DNA of 64,000 bases from Dimargaris cristalligena (GCA_027576995.1 JANBQC010000046.1:1-64000), one strand, 5' to 3'. Positions 37,901-50,269 are shown, counted from the stretch's first letter. Notes: generated by a model from the sequence alone, not told the origin. A program made the numbers and translations.

Positions 37901-39416
37901 GCTATCGGAAGGGTATTAAAGCACTTCCGGGGCAATTGCATGGAAACGCTACTACTGGGAATGCGGAAGGTGTATCATCCAGGGAGAACAAAGAGTGGGT
38001 AATGGGGCTCGACGGACGAGGGCAATAATACCAAAATGGTCCGGATGCGGGTTCAGGTTCTTTGCAACGCCCTTCAGCCTCGACAGTATCGGGTGGGTAT
38101 CAGCCCATCTCGATAAATTCCAATGCAGTGGGAGTGCCCATCATCCCCTCCAGTATGGATTTTAGGTGGTCTAGCTTAACTGTACTGTGCGGAACTGGGC
38201 CAAAACCACACTGTACTGGGGGGAGAGGTGGACTGGACAGTCTCCTCCCCCCTCATCCACTGTTTTATTCGGGCTTTACCATTGGAGGAGTAGGAGGGAC
38301 AGTCCACCAGTGGGAGGGAAGGGCCAAATATGAGAGTCACCCGCTTGTTGGATGGGGAGACCAACTCTTTGCCTGGCTCACTGAATTAAACAATAGCGGA
38401 CAAATTGTCCCATGGTAGATCCGATGGGACTAAGTAGCCACCACATCAATGAGAGGGGGTGGTATAATAGAGGGAATGAGGTACACACAAAACCCGGTTG
38501 CCCAACCATTCTGAGAAATGGGGCCCCCCCACCCTGGGCTTTGGAACCCTCTTCCTGCTCTACCTATTGTTGAACCAGGCGACACAGAACGGGAAAGACG
38601 TGATCGTCACGACCCCTCTCCTCCCCCTCACCAGCTGCCAAGACTCACTAAAGTCTTACGTCCCTCTCTCTCCTCCTCGTCTCATTACGCAGCCAGAGCC
38701 AAGCCCGTCTCTCTCCCCTTTCCAAGTGCTCCAATATAAAAGCAACCCGGTCGCCCAACCAGTTTGCCTCATTATCATCGCCCGCTCGCTCTTTATACCT
38801 CTCTGCCCGTCTCTATTGACTCGCTTAGGATTCCCGACTACTCTACTGCCCTGCGCTACTCCTCTTCCCGCACCCTCTCTCCCTCCCATACCTTTAAACC
38901 CTTTCAGGCATGACCATGTATCCGTTGATGAATCTCATTAATGTCGGCAGTAATGTATCGTTCCATCTAACTGTATTTATATATTGAACCCATATGGGAT
39001 ATCCCTTTCTTTGATAGAGAGGTCCCTCCCAGCCGGGATTTGGTGTCGCGTGGAAATGGCCTTGGCATATGGGGGGATAATAGTCTCCCCTCCCCACACT
39101 AACCGTTTCTAATGGCGCCTGGTATATCCCCGTGTTCGATTAGTTGGACAGGTTGGACTTTGCCCACCAAGCTCTGACCCGGCTAGGCATAATTATGCCT
39201 ATCCACACGGAATTCCATTGGGCAATTATTTATTGGGTTTAACCCTCTTCGGCTGCAGCCAATAATCTAACCTCCCTAACCCCGAGTACTAACTAAACTA
39301 TTATCCCTTATCTCTGATTGCACTATTGCCCTCGTTTTTCACTGTTGCTCTTTCGCTGGTGCGCTTCCCCTCCCCCTGGTCGACCCCTCACTACCCAATC
39401 ACTGTTCCACCCGACT

Positions 39417-39713
39417 ATGGTTACACTACTACCTGGTGTTTTTCGTGAATTGAATCCATCGCCGATCATTGCCTGTAATGCTTTCGTCACCACCCTTATT
39501 TCCTTCGCACCTATTCGCTTTACACCGTGTTCCGCAATCTTAGGCCGTCTCATCTTTACCGTAAGGGACGCCGATTCGGGGGGCAGTGAACAGAAGGAGG
39601 GCACCGTCGTTTACATTGTACACGACGGCGACAACACCAAAATGAATGCCGAGACGGAAGACGGCACCATCCACTACCTTCGGCCCGGCGACATCCGACA
39701 GCTGCTGCCATGA
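39417..39713 (+). CDS. small protein with conserved-looking C-terminal beta-type domain
   Basis: The frame from the ATG at 39417 to the TGA at 39711-39713 is open (98 aa). The part from ~39544 is strongly protein-like: an alternating beta pattern and charged loops (LIFTVRDADSGG, EGTVVYIVHDGD, GTIHYLRPGDIRQLLP). The segment 39437-39543 reads poorly, and a phase-1 intron from 39437 (GTGTTT donor, weak) to the TAG at 39542-39543 would remove it, joining MVTLLP to GRLIFTV and giving about 62 aa. I cannot decide between spliced and unspliced forms, and the real 5' exon could lie further upstream. No family was recognised. Confidence 0.5.
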   Translation: MVTLLPGVFRELNPSPIIACNAFVTTLISFAPIRFTPCSAILGRLIFTVRDADSGGSEQKEGTVVYIVHDGDNTKMNAETEDGTIHYLRPGDIRQLLP

Positions 39714-42266
39714 GCTAACGTTGGTCCCCTCCTCGTCTGAGTGTTCGGCCTCCATATATCGAATAGAGGTGGTCATTTCCCTCTCTCTCAGTCGAGCATC
39801 ATCTGGCCAAGGTCGAATAACCGGGATTCTGGGAAATTATCTCGTCATTATACGTTCCAGGCCCAATCGAACGGCGACACCCGCCCTCCTCCCACTGGTT
39901 ATTTGCCTCGAAGGATACGCCGCTCCCATCTCGCTCCCACTTCCCTCTGTATTTCAAATATGACCCCGACGCCTTTCGCTGGGCAATCAACCTCTTCTTC
40001 CCCTTCCATTTTTAGTCTCCTTTACCGTGCTTTGTCAACTGTAGGGTGTTCACGTCATGGCTCTCTCCGACGTTTTTGTGTCTGCGTCCTCTCTCTCTAT
40101 GATTCCACATGCAATTCCCATCACTGTCTACATATCTCATCCCGTATTTATTTCACGTCCACTCTTATGTTTCGAAAAGTGTAGTATTGCTCCCCCACCC
40201 ACCCTTTTCTTTCTCAATGCCTTAGTCACTCCAGTCAACTAGTAGCGGGAGGGGGGACTTCTGGGCTGGCCCCAGTTAGACTCTACTATCTCTTAGTTTT
40301 CCATTTCGCTCGCTGAGTCGACTCGAATCCACTCATTTTACTCCCCAATCCGGGTTATACCTGTCATTATTAACCTTCCAAGGCTGAATCCATTTGGCCT
40401 AGTAATGTCTCTATTATTTTTTACACGGCCGCCGACTAATGGGCTTCGTGATTATTGCCGATATTTCAACTTTTACTCCACTTCCACTGCTTACCCACAG
40501 TGGATGCAGACTTCTTTAGGTCCAACTGAGCCATGTTTATTCTCCCCTTCCCCGCCCTTGCTTCTCGATATTGCATTTCTTGCGCAAACCTACCTTTCCG
40601 ATTGACGCCTACCATATATACGGGTCCGCTTTCCCGCCAACCAGGGTTTCCGTGATCCACCGGGCTTATTGCTTAGCTCCCACCATTATTTTCCTGTGCC
40701 ATATTGCTAATAAATTTGCTTAAACCGAGTCTGGTTGGTTGGGGTACTCTTTGCCATTTTCTTGGAACTCTGTGGAGCAGAGGTTGGTTCTGTTCAACAT
40801 GCCAATAGGCTCCATGGTAGCATTTTCATTTTGGCTAAGTGGATTGGCTTGTTCCATATAGAAGACTGCTTACCTAGCTTCTCATCAGTAGGAATATTCT
40901 ATTACATATTATTGTTTTTCCGTCTTGCCCAATAGACTCGGATTGGTCAGATCAGGGCGGGAGGATGGCCTGGCCAAGCTTAAGCATTTTCCTCCGGGTC
41001 GCTATTATCTGGCTGAGTTTGAACCATCGGCATTTACTGGAATGGTTAATGTATTTCACTGTGACTAGAATTGATTGCTATATGTTATAATATTATATAG
41101 CAGAGGGCACCATCGCCAGACCAATCCAGACCCCAGCCTTCCCGCGAAAGGGCTAGTTACGGCTGAACCTATGTACTGATGTAGTTTACCTTAACTTCAT
41201 CAGTTCCACAGTACACGCGGCACCACGTCCAATAGGGTCGACAATATCCCCTCCGCCGATGTCCCTTTCACTCCACTCTAATCGACTCCTTGATTCCCTT
41301 TATCCCTATCTTGCGTTGAAAAGCGAGTTACCGGTTCGGCAGTGAATAAAAGGTAAGAAGCCGAGTGACTGGGGGTGTAGATTTCGGCCCAACCAAGATC
41401 GCCTCTTTGTGAACTTATTATCCGTTCCTGTACTGGCCTCGGCTTTCAACTCGTGGGTAGAGAGTGACCATCCAAAGTGGAACTACTAACCCTGGTCGGT
41501 AACTCGGTTGGGTGATCCTTGGCGGAAGCCAGGGGTGTAGTGAGCGTAAAGGACTGTGCGGATTACATTCAACGAACACTACGTTGGCAGTGGAGGAGGG
41601 GAAGAACCGTTGATTAGTCTGGCGATTATTGAACGATCCAATGACCATGTGGGGTCATCCTATGTTAGGATGGTCACAACCTGCTGAATATAATGGTGTG
41701 GTGCACAGCAAAGCCATGAATATCATCGAACCAAGGCAAGCGATGGGGGGAGGTGATCCCCTTACAATGACTTCATTTCAATCCCATGCTAATGAGAGGG
41801 TGGGCAGTCTATCGCCTTAATAGTTTAAATGAATGGGTCGGGTCGTAGATGGCTAATACAGCCGGCGACTAGATGCGGTTTATTTAGCATTCAGCTTTTA
41901 CAAATCTCACTTTAACCGTAGTGTTGGGCAAAAAAATAGCCGGCACCAATGCATTCAATATTGTATGGTCAATACAATAACATATATTACCTTATACGGT
42001 CGCATTTATGACTAGAAATGCTTTTAATTAGGACTTTTCCCGACTGAAACAGTGTCCGACATAAGAAGTTTTAACTAACAAACCAACGTATTGTGATGAT
42101 TCGCTTTTTTCCCGAATTTTGCTAACGTCACCCTCATTTCCGCCATCACCCCTATTCACTATATATTTTTTCCCTTGAGAGAGGGTAATTTTTAAGCCTA
42201 AAATGACACGGTAATCCTTGACAAGATGGTAGGTTGTATTGGTATGTACTTACGTCTGCTATATAT
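39714..42266. other. gene-poor region
   Basis: About 2.6 kb with no supported gene. The first ~900 bases are C/T-rich, the rest AT-rich. Small frames lack splice support. Confidence 0.4.
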
Positions 42267-42410
42267 ATATGGGAGAAGTTCATTCAGGCTGTATAATGAA
42301 AAATCCATTGGATGAGGCCAAGATTACTGGTTAAAAGCTATTCTCACATATATTCGCCCATACACGTATATTGTAAAACCTTATACAGCTGGTTTGAATT
42401 TTACCCATAT
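42267..42410 (+). mobile_element. MITE-like element, subfamily A copy 1
   Basis: 144-bp element with imperfect terminal inverted repeats of about 30 bases (starting ATATGGG, including GCTGTATAA). It ends CCCATAT. The TA at both borders is compatible with a Tc1/mariner-type TA target duplication. No coding capacity. A close inverted relative lies at 50270. Confidence 0.75.
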
Positions 42411-43237
42411 CGTAACGAACCGGTGAGCATGCGCCAAAACCGCTGTACAACTTTAAACGCCATTGTCGTGGTTCAGATGCCAAGGGTTAATGCGAGTAGC
42501 TTAGTGGTCTTTATTGCTGTTTACCAAACTTACTGTGGAACGTATACTCATTGGTTGGAGTTGGACGAAGTTATCCAAAGCGGGCTGGCATGAATATCGT
42601 AATACGATATCTATAGTGTAAGATGTCAAAATAAAATCTCATTTTTCGGGTGTACCTTCGAGTTGTATGGAAGAATGGTTGGGAATGGGTAGAATAATGA
42701 TGGAGTGGAGGGGGATGGTAGTCATACTTGGCTATAGGATAGTATGCTGCCATAAAGTCGCAGGCCAAGAGGCCAGGACGTGGTGTATTCGGCAGCCAGC
42801 TTCTTCTTTGGTACTCTTGTAACGGTAAGTTATGTTTAAAGCAGGGCTACTAATGGCAAATTCATGGATTAGAGTGAAGACCATTGAGTCTGCTAGGAAT
42901 ATTCCCTGATACCGATTATAGTACCGATGTTGATGGTTATATTGTTTATTATATCACTTCGTCCATTTTGTCGCTATAGCGCTAATTACCAACCCACCTG
43001 GAGTTATATAGTCACATAATAATTTATTAATGGTATATTCCAATTATAAATACGTACAGTTTCTGAGGTTATCGGGACCCAGCAATTAATTTGAGCTCAG
43101 CTAGGGATGAAGAGCGTGGTACTGCCGTTTCGCATGCCTTAACGACCGGTTCCACCAAATTCGGGCATAGATACACCGGTGGCGAATACCGATATTAAAT
43201 TTGAGGTAAGTTTACAATGGCACCGGCCAAACCGCCC
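42411..43237. other. spacer
   Basis: About 0.8 kb with no supported gene. A GTAAGT at 42825 follows a short open stretch, but no partner exon was found. Confidence 0.35.
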
Positions 43238-43459
43238 TTAATAGTTACAAGTAATGTAGTCACCATTCTGGTAGCAACGAGTGCCGGGACCGCACTGGAA
43301 GTTCACCGCGGTACCGAAGTTGCAGACATAAAAGCCCTTGTCGTAAGTTCCACCGCAACGCATAGTACCGGTGGCGCAAGGAGGGACGGCGTGGGACTGA
43401 GTGGCCGATACCGAAGCGACGAAGGCGGCGGCAGAAAGAATGGCGGCGATGAGCTTCAT
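43238..43459 (-). CDS. small secreted cysteine-rich protein, CBM19-like
   Basis: 73 aa from the ATG at 43459. Residues 1-19 are a signal peptide (MKLIAAILSAAAFVASVSA). The mature part has six cysteines at 28, 35, 46, 56, 62 and 71, with the pattern GTMRC-x10-C-x9-C-x5-C-x8-C. This matches the layout of fungal chitin-binding module family 19 (GTMRC...GFxxC...CxPGTxC...C), here with GFYVC, QCGPGTRC and YITC. It is likely secreted and could bind chitin or act as an effector-like peptide in the cell wall or extracellular space. No catalytic domain is attached, whereas CBM19 modules usually sit on chitinases. A TATAAAAAT box lies ~170 bases upstream. Family assignment is by cysteine and motif spacing only. 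Confidence 0.85.
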   Translation of the reverse strand: MKLIAAILSAAAFVASVSATQSHAVPPCATGTMRCGGTYDKGFYVCNFGTAVNFQCGPGTRCYQNGDYITCNY

Positions 43460-43616
43460 GGCGTTGGCGGGAAAGGGTTGTGAAACGCGGGGAGGAAGGT
43501 TCCGGGTGTTGGAGCAGGGGGTGGCTTAACGAGTCGAGTGAAGCAGCGCTGGAAGAGATGTCGAATGTCGGACGAGATACAGAAGATGTTGGTGATGGAG
43601 AGACTGAAGAGGCGAG

Positions 43617-43632
43617 CTCTGCATTTTTATAC
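43617..43632 (-). promoter_or_regulatory. TATA box of the CBM19-like gene
   Basis: The minus-strand sequence TATAAAAATGCAGAG lies ~170 bp upstream of the ATG at 43459, a typical position for a TATA element of a strongly expressed secreted protein. Confidence 0.5.
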
Positions 43633-44790
43633 GCAACCTATGTTGTGCAAATAGTATGCAGACCAACATCGGTTTCGGCTCGGTTCTATTCATTTTACGA
43701 GTCACGGGCGGTGTAAATTCCACTTTTCCACATTATTGAAAGCGGAGCGGTAAATAGGCCAGACTAGGATACGCAGTATGGCTTACTCAAGCCTGCCATG
43801 ATATTTTTATCACAAGTGCTCAGTCAGTCCAACTAAGAGAGTCGCTTATGCTTGGTGCGGCATCAAAATATTGCCATCCCATTAATTTATCCCGCCATAC
43901 ATATTTAGTGCTGGTTTCCATTTATGGCGGGCTTGGCTTATGATCAGCGGCTCTAGCATGGTCTTCTATACATCCTTGGGAATGATGCAGACGAGGGAAT
44001 TGTGCCATGCCATTGTTTACTGAATTTCACTATATGTTTAGTATTGTTAGCCGGAAAACCCCGTTTCACTTCAGCGCACTTGTTAGCCCCACCTTAGTTC
44101 CCAAGATGGCGATATTCATTTCAGTCAAATGCCAGGCGGAAAAAGGGGCTACGGTCATGTACCAACCTAAAAATATTCTCGTCAGTCAATCATCATTGCG
44201 TATTCTTGAAAACACGAAGTTAGTATGGGCAGCCCAAATCCATGCCCTGAAGGACTGGTGATCTCGAGATGATTATTGAACACCCCCTTGCCATTGCAAC
44301 TCACATATTTCATGCCAGGCCAATTGTTCATTGCTGTTTCCTTCTCCACACCCCTCCGCCACTGATAATTATTTAAACTGCATGAACTATTTTTGGCATG
44401 TTACAGCTGGTCCCTCTTCATTAGCTGGATAAAAGGTGATATCGACCATCCTTCTTATATAACCGCTGTTCGACTGATACGTCGGTGATATGGGAATTAA
44501 TGGACTTGGGGGTTAAAAATAGGTTGATGGTCCGTCATGTGGGCGATCTGTGAAAATATTGACTATGGCGAAGGCCTGGGTTACTGGCTAAAGAGTAGGG
44601 CGAGGCCCTGGACAGTGACGTCTGCACACCTCTTTTCCCAGGAATAATCTAAAATTAACTCAAACCCGTGGTGGTTTATGTTGGTCACTCGGTGTTTTCT
44701 CCCTAGTCTGCCGAAATGGATTGGCCACATTTAATCGAATTGTTAGGCTGAAGCGCAGTAAGTTGGAGAGCCATTGGTTCTTACCTCATA
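43633..44790. other. spacer
   Basis: About 1.2 kb with no supported gene; it includes the upstream region of the CBM19-like gene. Confidence 0.4.
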
Positions 44791-44934
44791 ATATGGGAGT
44801 AGTTCAGCAAGGCTGTATAACGAAAAATCCATTTGATGAGGCAAATACTACTGGTTGAAAATAAACATCCCACCGATTTTCCCATACACATATCAGTTAA
44901 ACTCTTATACAACTAGGCTGAACTTCACCCATAT
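44791..44934 (+). mobile_element. MITE-like element, subfamily B copy 1
   Basis: 144 bp from ATATGGG to CCCATAT, with the shared motif GGCTGTATAACGAAAAATCC near one end and its imperfect inverted partner at the other. It differs from subfamily A in the interior. An inverted relative lies at 51235. Non-coding. Confidence 0.75.
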
Positions 44935-46740
44935 GGATTATGGACAGTATCACAGACCGTCGGTGTAAGTGTCGTCTTGAATTATAAGGTGTTGTTTTTT
45001 TCGTGAGGGTTCGCATGGGTAGGGTCACTAGCAAATTATGGTTCCCTTTACAATGAGGGAGAGTAAGGCAAATCCGCATTCGCCATTTTCCCCAATTGAA
45101 AACTCAAAGGGGTTGGGCACTATTAGTGTTGTCTAGGCTTAAAAGTGGGGCTGTTAACAGGCGTTTCAGGCCGACTCTTGTGGCAGCCATGCTGGGTTAT
45201 TATTGGCGACAAAAGTTGACGTGAATTAATATTAATGGTGGTCGGTCCAGACCGTGCCCATTTCATTACTGTGTAACGATTATACTTTGAGTAGCGAAAT
45301 AGAAATGCCAGGCAATACCTGTCGCTAAAAAAGAACAGTTGAATCCAATTTTAAGATCTATTATACCTTGGCTTCTACAGCCAGCTCCACACTCTGTACT
45401 CAAAAGACCTAGAGTACGGGCTCCTATAAACTAACGCCGTCTAGAAGCGTGTCCAGCAATACCGGTCGCCTTTGGTTGCAGCCTCGGGTTGAAAGGGGCA
45501 CGCGATGCGAAATGGTTAGCCCGTTCTTTCAGACAGGGCTCTTTCGGTGTTATGAGCGTGCATTAGAAGTCGGTGGGGGCAACCGATGAAAAGACACCCA
45601 TGCATTACAATCATGGGGTTGCACTCACTCATTGAAGTGTACTAACTGATGACCTGTTTCGACTTTGTGCCTTTTTTGTGGTGGTGTACGCTAGTTTACT
45701 TTATTCGTTCCTTTTATCCGCCTCCCCATCGTGGGAAGCGAGAGAGAATTAGTACTACGTGGAATACAGTGACCAGCCGACCCAGTCATTGGCGATTTCA
45801 GAGGTGAATGCCGTCGAAGAGAATAGTGGCGGCCATTGCCCGAATTCTGGAAGTGTAGGGGTAGGTCGTGTGTGGGCCTTTAGGGTAAAATGAATACAAG
45901 CCGCAAGATTGATTAGCCCTAACATGAGCAAAGTAATTCGGATAGCGACAATATCCTCATTTCCGCACTTGGTCCAGGCCGTCTAAGGATTTTGTCATAC
46001 TCGCCCACTAAAAATTGCTAGTTGATATTTTCCTTTGGGAATAGGCCTTATAGAAAAAAATTACCAAAAAAGGCTAGCACCGGTTGCCTGTCGCTATCAT
46101 TAAGTAGTTTTATATAATTACAACACATCAAAGGGAAGGGGCACAACCAAGGCATACATTCCCGCATGGGACCAAGTGAATCAAGTGTACCTTAGTATAC
46201 GCACTAATTCTATAAAATATGCTTACCCCTGTGGAGGGGCCTTTCCCATACCTCCAGTGTGCTCCCCTCTCACCAATCCCGTTGCTGGACTAACTACAGG
46301 CCAAGCCCCTTTCGTCAAATCCGTTTCATTTCTCGCCCTGCATTGTTATACACCAGAATTTCTGGTATTTCACTCGCAGAACATGGGTTACGCAATGGCT
46401 ACTTGCTATCCTTTCCCCCATTGCATTTGGAGATATTTTTCACACCTTTAAAGGCTGACCCAAGGATAACATTGCTGAAGCGCGGTTGAAAAAAAAAACA
46501 CTATTCGGCTGTAGGTGTTTATAAATGAAAGTGGCGGTACCTTCCTCATCCATTTTTTTGTATTGGTAGTTTAGTCTTGTCTGTTTACCTTGCAACATTT
46601 ATCGTATATCATCTGCCGTCGGTATTGGGGGCAACATCCCTGTCCTATTTAACTATAGAGCTGTATTCATTTCTATCTGCAGTGATACAGCGTCATCATT
46701 TTATATACTTTTACATTTTTAGGTTAGTTATACTTTTGTC
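44935..46740. other. intergenic region upstream of the second secreted orphan gene
   Basis: About 1.8 kb. No supported gene; the last few hundred bases are T-rich and promoter-like. Confidence 0.4.
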
Positions 46741-48876
46741 ATGAAGGTTACTATGCCTCCCCTGAAGGCATTGGGCCTCTTAGTTCCGCTTATGTTGGCC
46801 ACTTGCAGCCAAGGGCAACCTGCCAACTTTGACGGAGTCCAAAAATTTCTGCCCCTGGGAAAACCGAAGAACAGGGCCGAGTTGACAACAGAGGACCTGC
46901 CTCCTCAATCACCAAGCAAAAAGAATCGGTGGACCCAAGCGCTCAAACAACATCGAGTGGTGACATGGCTCACCAAAAAGGGCCGGAAGTCAATGTCGCC
47001 GGCCAAACCACTGGAAATGCAGGTCTTGGGGTCACCCCCGTCGGGTGAAGGTTCGGAACAAGGGTCACAGGGTTCCAAACAAGGCACCGATTGGAATACA
47101 TTGCCGCCTGAATTGCAGAATATAATCATGCTCAATTTGGATTTTGTGGGTATGGCAGTCAGCGCCCATAAAATGCGAGTCGTTAATACTTATTATCGGC
47201 ATTCATTGGATAGCTTGGAAGAGAAGGTAAGTAGTACATATTTACTGTTGCTATTGATCAATTTATTCCCAGGTGCTTATGTTTTAAGTCTAGACATTGC
47301 ATTTCTATGCATATATATATATATATGTATATATATATTGACCGAGTCGAGTAGGTCCTTAAGGATGCAGGTGCGCCGTTCTAACCCTTTATATTATCTA
47401 TATGGCTTTCAATTACCATTTCTGACGGAACATTTTGATGTTGTATTGGGGTCTTTCTATCTCTTTTGGTGCCGAAACTCGGTGTACTAATAACTAAATC
47501 AGACCACGACCACGATTAAGGAATTGAGCGAATGGTCAGGTTCGACCACGGGGCCTTCGGAAAAAGTACTCACCGATTATTGCCAAATATTCCACATGTC
47601 GCTGTATTCTATACTGGCTCACATTATCCGGGAAAAACTAGGGGACTACTTTACCCTATTCGATAAAACCTCAGTCGGTGACCCGTCGTGGGTAGTTTAC
47701 GATCAGCTGAGCGGACCTCAACGCCTTCTGGCTTTCCCCCTAGTTAATGAACTACATGCGGAGACGGTGGAGACAGCGAATGCAGCGGAGACGTGGGGTC
47801 GCACAATAGCCAATTCATTGCACGGCGACCGCCCGGGCAAGTTTGGGGAGTGGGCCGTGGATATGGGGAGTGCGATACAATCTAGAATGGTTTCCACTGC
47901 TTACCTCGGCCTTCCCGATACCGTACTAAACCGAATTGGCTACTCAGCAATAATTAGCGCAATGTATCTATCCATTAGCCGGGCATTCCGAGCCAAGGCC
48001 TATGATACTATTTCTGCTGCGCTAAGGGCGTTCGAAACAACTAGTCGGGTGCTGGCCAAAGTTAATCCCGAAGTCCGGGGCCCCGCTATAAGCTGGGATT
48101 ACATTAACTATAAACTGCATATGTTCCTGGCGTATTTGGCAGCCCAAACCAGTCGTTGGGACAAACTCGAGGGCTATCTACTACGCCTAAAGCAAATAGA
48201 CGTACCAGTACTCTACGAGCTAGAACCTTTCGAGTCTTTTCTGCTATCTTGTTTTTACGCCGAGGGCTGGATCAAAGCTGCTGCGACGCTGGAGAGATTA
48301 TGGCTGATGGAATTCCCGGTGATAATTGAGGTCGATTACTACCGCAGTCGATTATATCCTACACAGTACCTCGACTTTACCGACCCGGGGTCTACCAGAG
48401 TACTGATTGACGCCTCCATGTGGTCTACGGCCATCCTGGGACGTTTGTTCACAGTTGAACGTCCGGCCGAATTACCCCAAGAAGATGCCTTCTTTGAGCA
48501 GTTTACCTCCGTCCATCCAGTTGCAGAGGCCCGTAACCTTCGGAACGAGGATCGTTCGACGCCCAACTCGATCTCAGCCGAGATCGATGACCATGGTGCT
48601 GCGATACAAACGCCCAGGCAAGAGTCCCCAATTCTAAATCAACCCATCTCGGGAGAATTTAACCACTCGCCCAGTCGGATGGATAATGCCTACAGTGAAG
48701 ATTTTAATGACGTATCTACGGGTTCGGAATATGATGGGATTGGATCAGACCGTGATTCACAGACCGATGAGTTCGGGTTCGGATGGGACAGGGCCGGTGA
48801 CTCCCTTGGCGTTTTCGATGGCGTACCCACCATCCCCGCCAATTCCTCTGTAGGGTTAAGCGATGGCGCCGCTTAA
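46741..48876 (+). CDS. secreted orphan protein with F-box-like segment, 619 aa (family member 2)
   Basis: Exons 46741..47226 and 47503..48876 (donor GTAAGT, acceptor CAG, phase 0). A signal peptide covers about residues 1-25 (LGLLVPLMLATCSQGQ). A basic/polar linker is followed at about 118-160 by WNTLPPELQNIIMLNLD and a helical stretch, which resembles the core of an F-box. The rest of exon 2 is a helix-rich region with Trp/Tyr/Leu spacing, then an acidic Ser/Asp-rich tail. The layout and several blocks resemble the gene at 26369. An F-box in a predicted secreted protein is unexpected, so either the F-box reading is chance or the N-terminus is not a signal. An alternative is a family-specific fold with F-box-like helices. 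Intron 1 contains an (AT)n run. Confidence 0.8.
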
Positions 48877-50269
48877 CGCAGCCCCGTCACTTCAACTCTT
48901 AATGTACTTTGGTTAATACATTCCTCCTCAAAGACAGTACCCCCCCTCTGGCTTTGAATGAATCGGCCGTTGAATTCTAGCGGATTCCGCCTAGTTATTT
49001 ACATTGAAGGCGAGTAATATATATGATAATACGGGCCCATCCACTGTAGTATTTATACTAATGGCTTGTCGGTGGGCAGTATAAACCAAAGCAGGCTTTG
49101 CATTATCCGAATCTCTTTTATTATTTTTTTACTCTGTAAATGACATAGTCAGGCTTAATAAATAGCCCTGCCAGCGTCTAGTCAATGGGCAACACTTCAT
49201 TTACTACGAGAGGAACTTTATTGGATTATATATTGCATATCAGGTTGAAGTGTAATCCTCTGTATAAGTAGAATATGGGGCATGTCGTACGCTATTGCGG
49301 AATTTTGGTGATATTATTCTGTTATAACGTATAAGTTTTTGAAGATTATGTCGACTCCCGCTAGGCCCATTAGCATTACCATTAAAATTGGCCATTTTAA
49401 AGGTTAGACAATAGTACACATAAATTGTTCTTTCGTTCTACCCCACGCATGTAGATTTAAGTGCCAATTGCAAAATGAAGAAGCGCTCCATTCCATAAAT
49501 CATCTTCAGAAGTTACCCCAGGGGATTCATAATTTACGGACTAAATCAAGAAACGGTTACAGCTAAATGGTCGAGTCTCGACCCCCTACTTTAATGATTA
49601 ATTAAACAGGTAGCTGGCTTGTTGAAATGGGGGCAATACTGGTTAAAAATAAATCACAAACCTGAATTGAAGTAATATAACGTCTAAAATATCGTACCTG
49701 CTGACCGTTCATCGGGGATTAGGGACTGGGGATTCGGGGGTTAGATTATTTTAAGAATGGCAGTATAGAAAAATAAGCGATAGTGTGACAAGTGAAAGGG
49801 GATTTTTGAATATCGTTGAGTCACAATAGCCGCCTATTTTTCCGGGAGGCTGATCACGCTAAGTGAGTTTAGTTAATTAGCAATGCAGTTAAATGATATA
49901 GTTTTCAACACTGGTCTATGTACCACATATAATAATAGAGGGTTGAAAACTGCCCATCTTCAGCTCAACTAATAAGGAAGTATCAATTAGAGAGGGCTAC
50001 TATTTTTAGCGTCCAATAAGGGGTAGGTCATATGGAGTACTGAGTAGGCCGCACGATTTAGGGAGCCCACAGTAAAATTTCTAGTAATAAGGGTGTGTTC
50101 GATTGTAACGGAAGTACTGTGGGGTAGTATTGTATGTCGATGGCGAGGCTTCACTTGGTAATCTCGAATGGGTACGAATAAATCACAGGCATGATCAACT
50201 ATCTTTAGTGCTGACATAAATAAATCCATAAATAATTACTAGGCCAAGGTGTTGGTCATTTTAACCTAT
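48877..50269. other. intergenic region
   Basis: About 1.4 kb, AT-rich. No supported gene. Confidence 0.4.

Larger units (their letters stand above)
31497..39416. other. long gene-poor region with microsatellites
   Basis: About 7.9 kb without a supported gene. It contains (CT)n near 33226-33244 and 34928-34952, a CCCTCA hexamer near 33507-33533 and a GGA run near 36174-36194. One minus frame at 36236-36481 ends at a good GTAAGT donor and could be an isolated exon, but no partner exon was found. A TATAAAAG at 38733 with a C/T-rich downstream tract resembles a promoter, and the small gene at 39.4 kb lies 0.7 kb beyond. Confidence 0.4.

Noticed and set aside
38498..38941. 147-codon plus frame
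   Set aside because: Pro/Leu/Ser-rich by-product of a C/T-rich promoter-like tract; no motif or continuation.
42825..42831. GTAAGT donor after a short open stretch at 42.77-42.82 kb
   Set aside because: No matching acceptor and downstream exon found, and the open stretch has no clear composition.
49636..49664. Short similarity to MITE interior (AATACTGGTTAAAAATAAAT), also at 6392-6412
   Set aside because: Only ~20 bases with no terminal repeats nearby; could be chance in AT-rich DNA.
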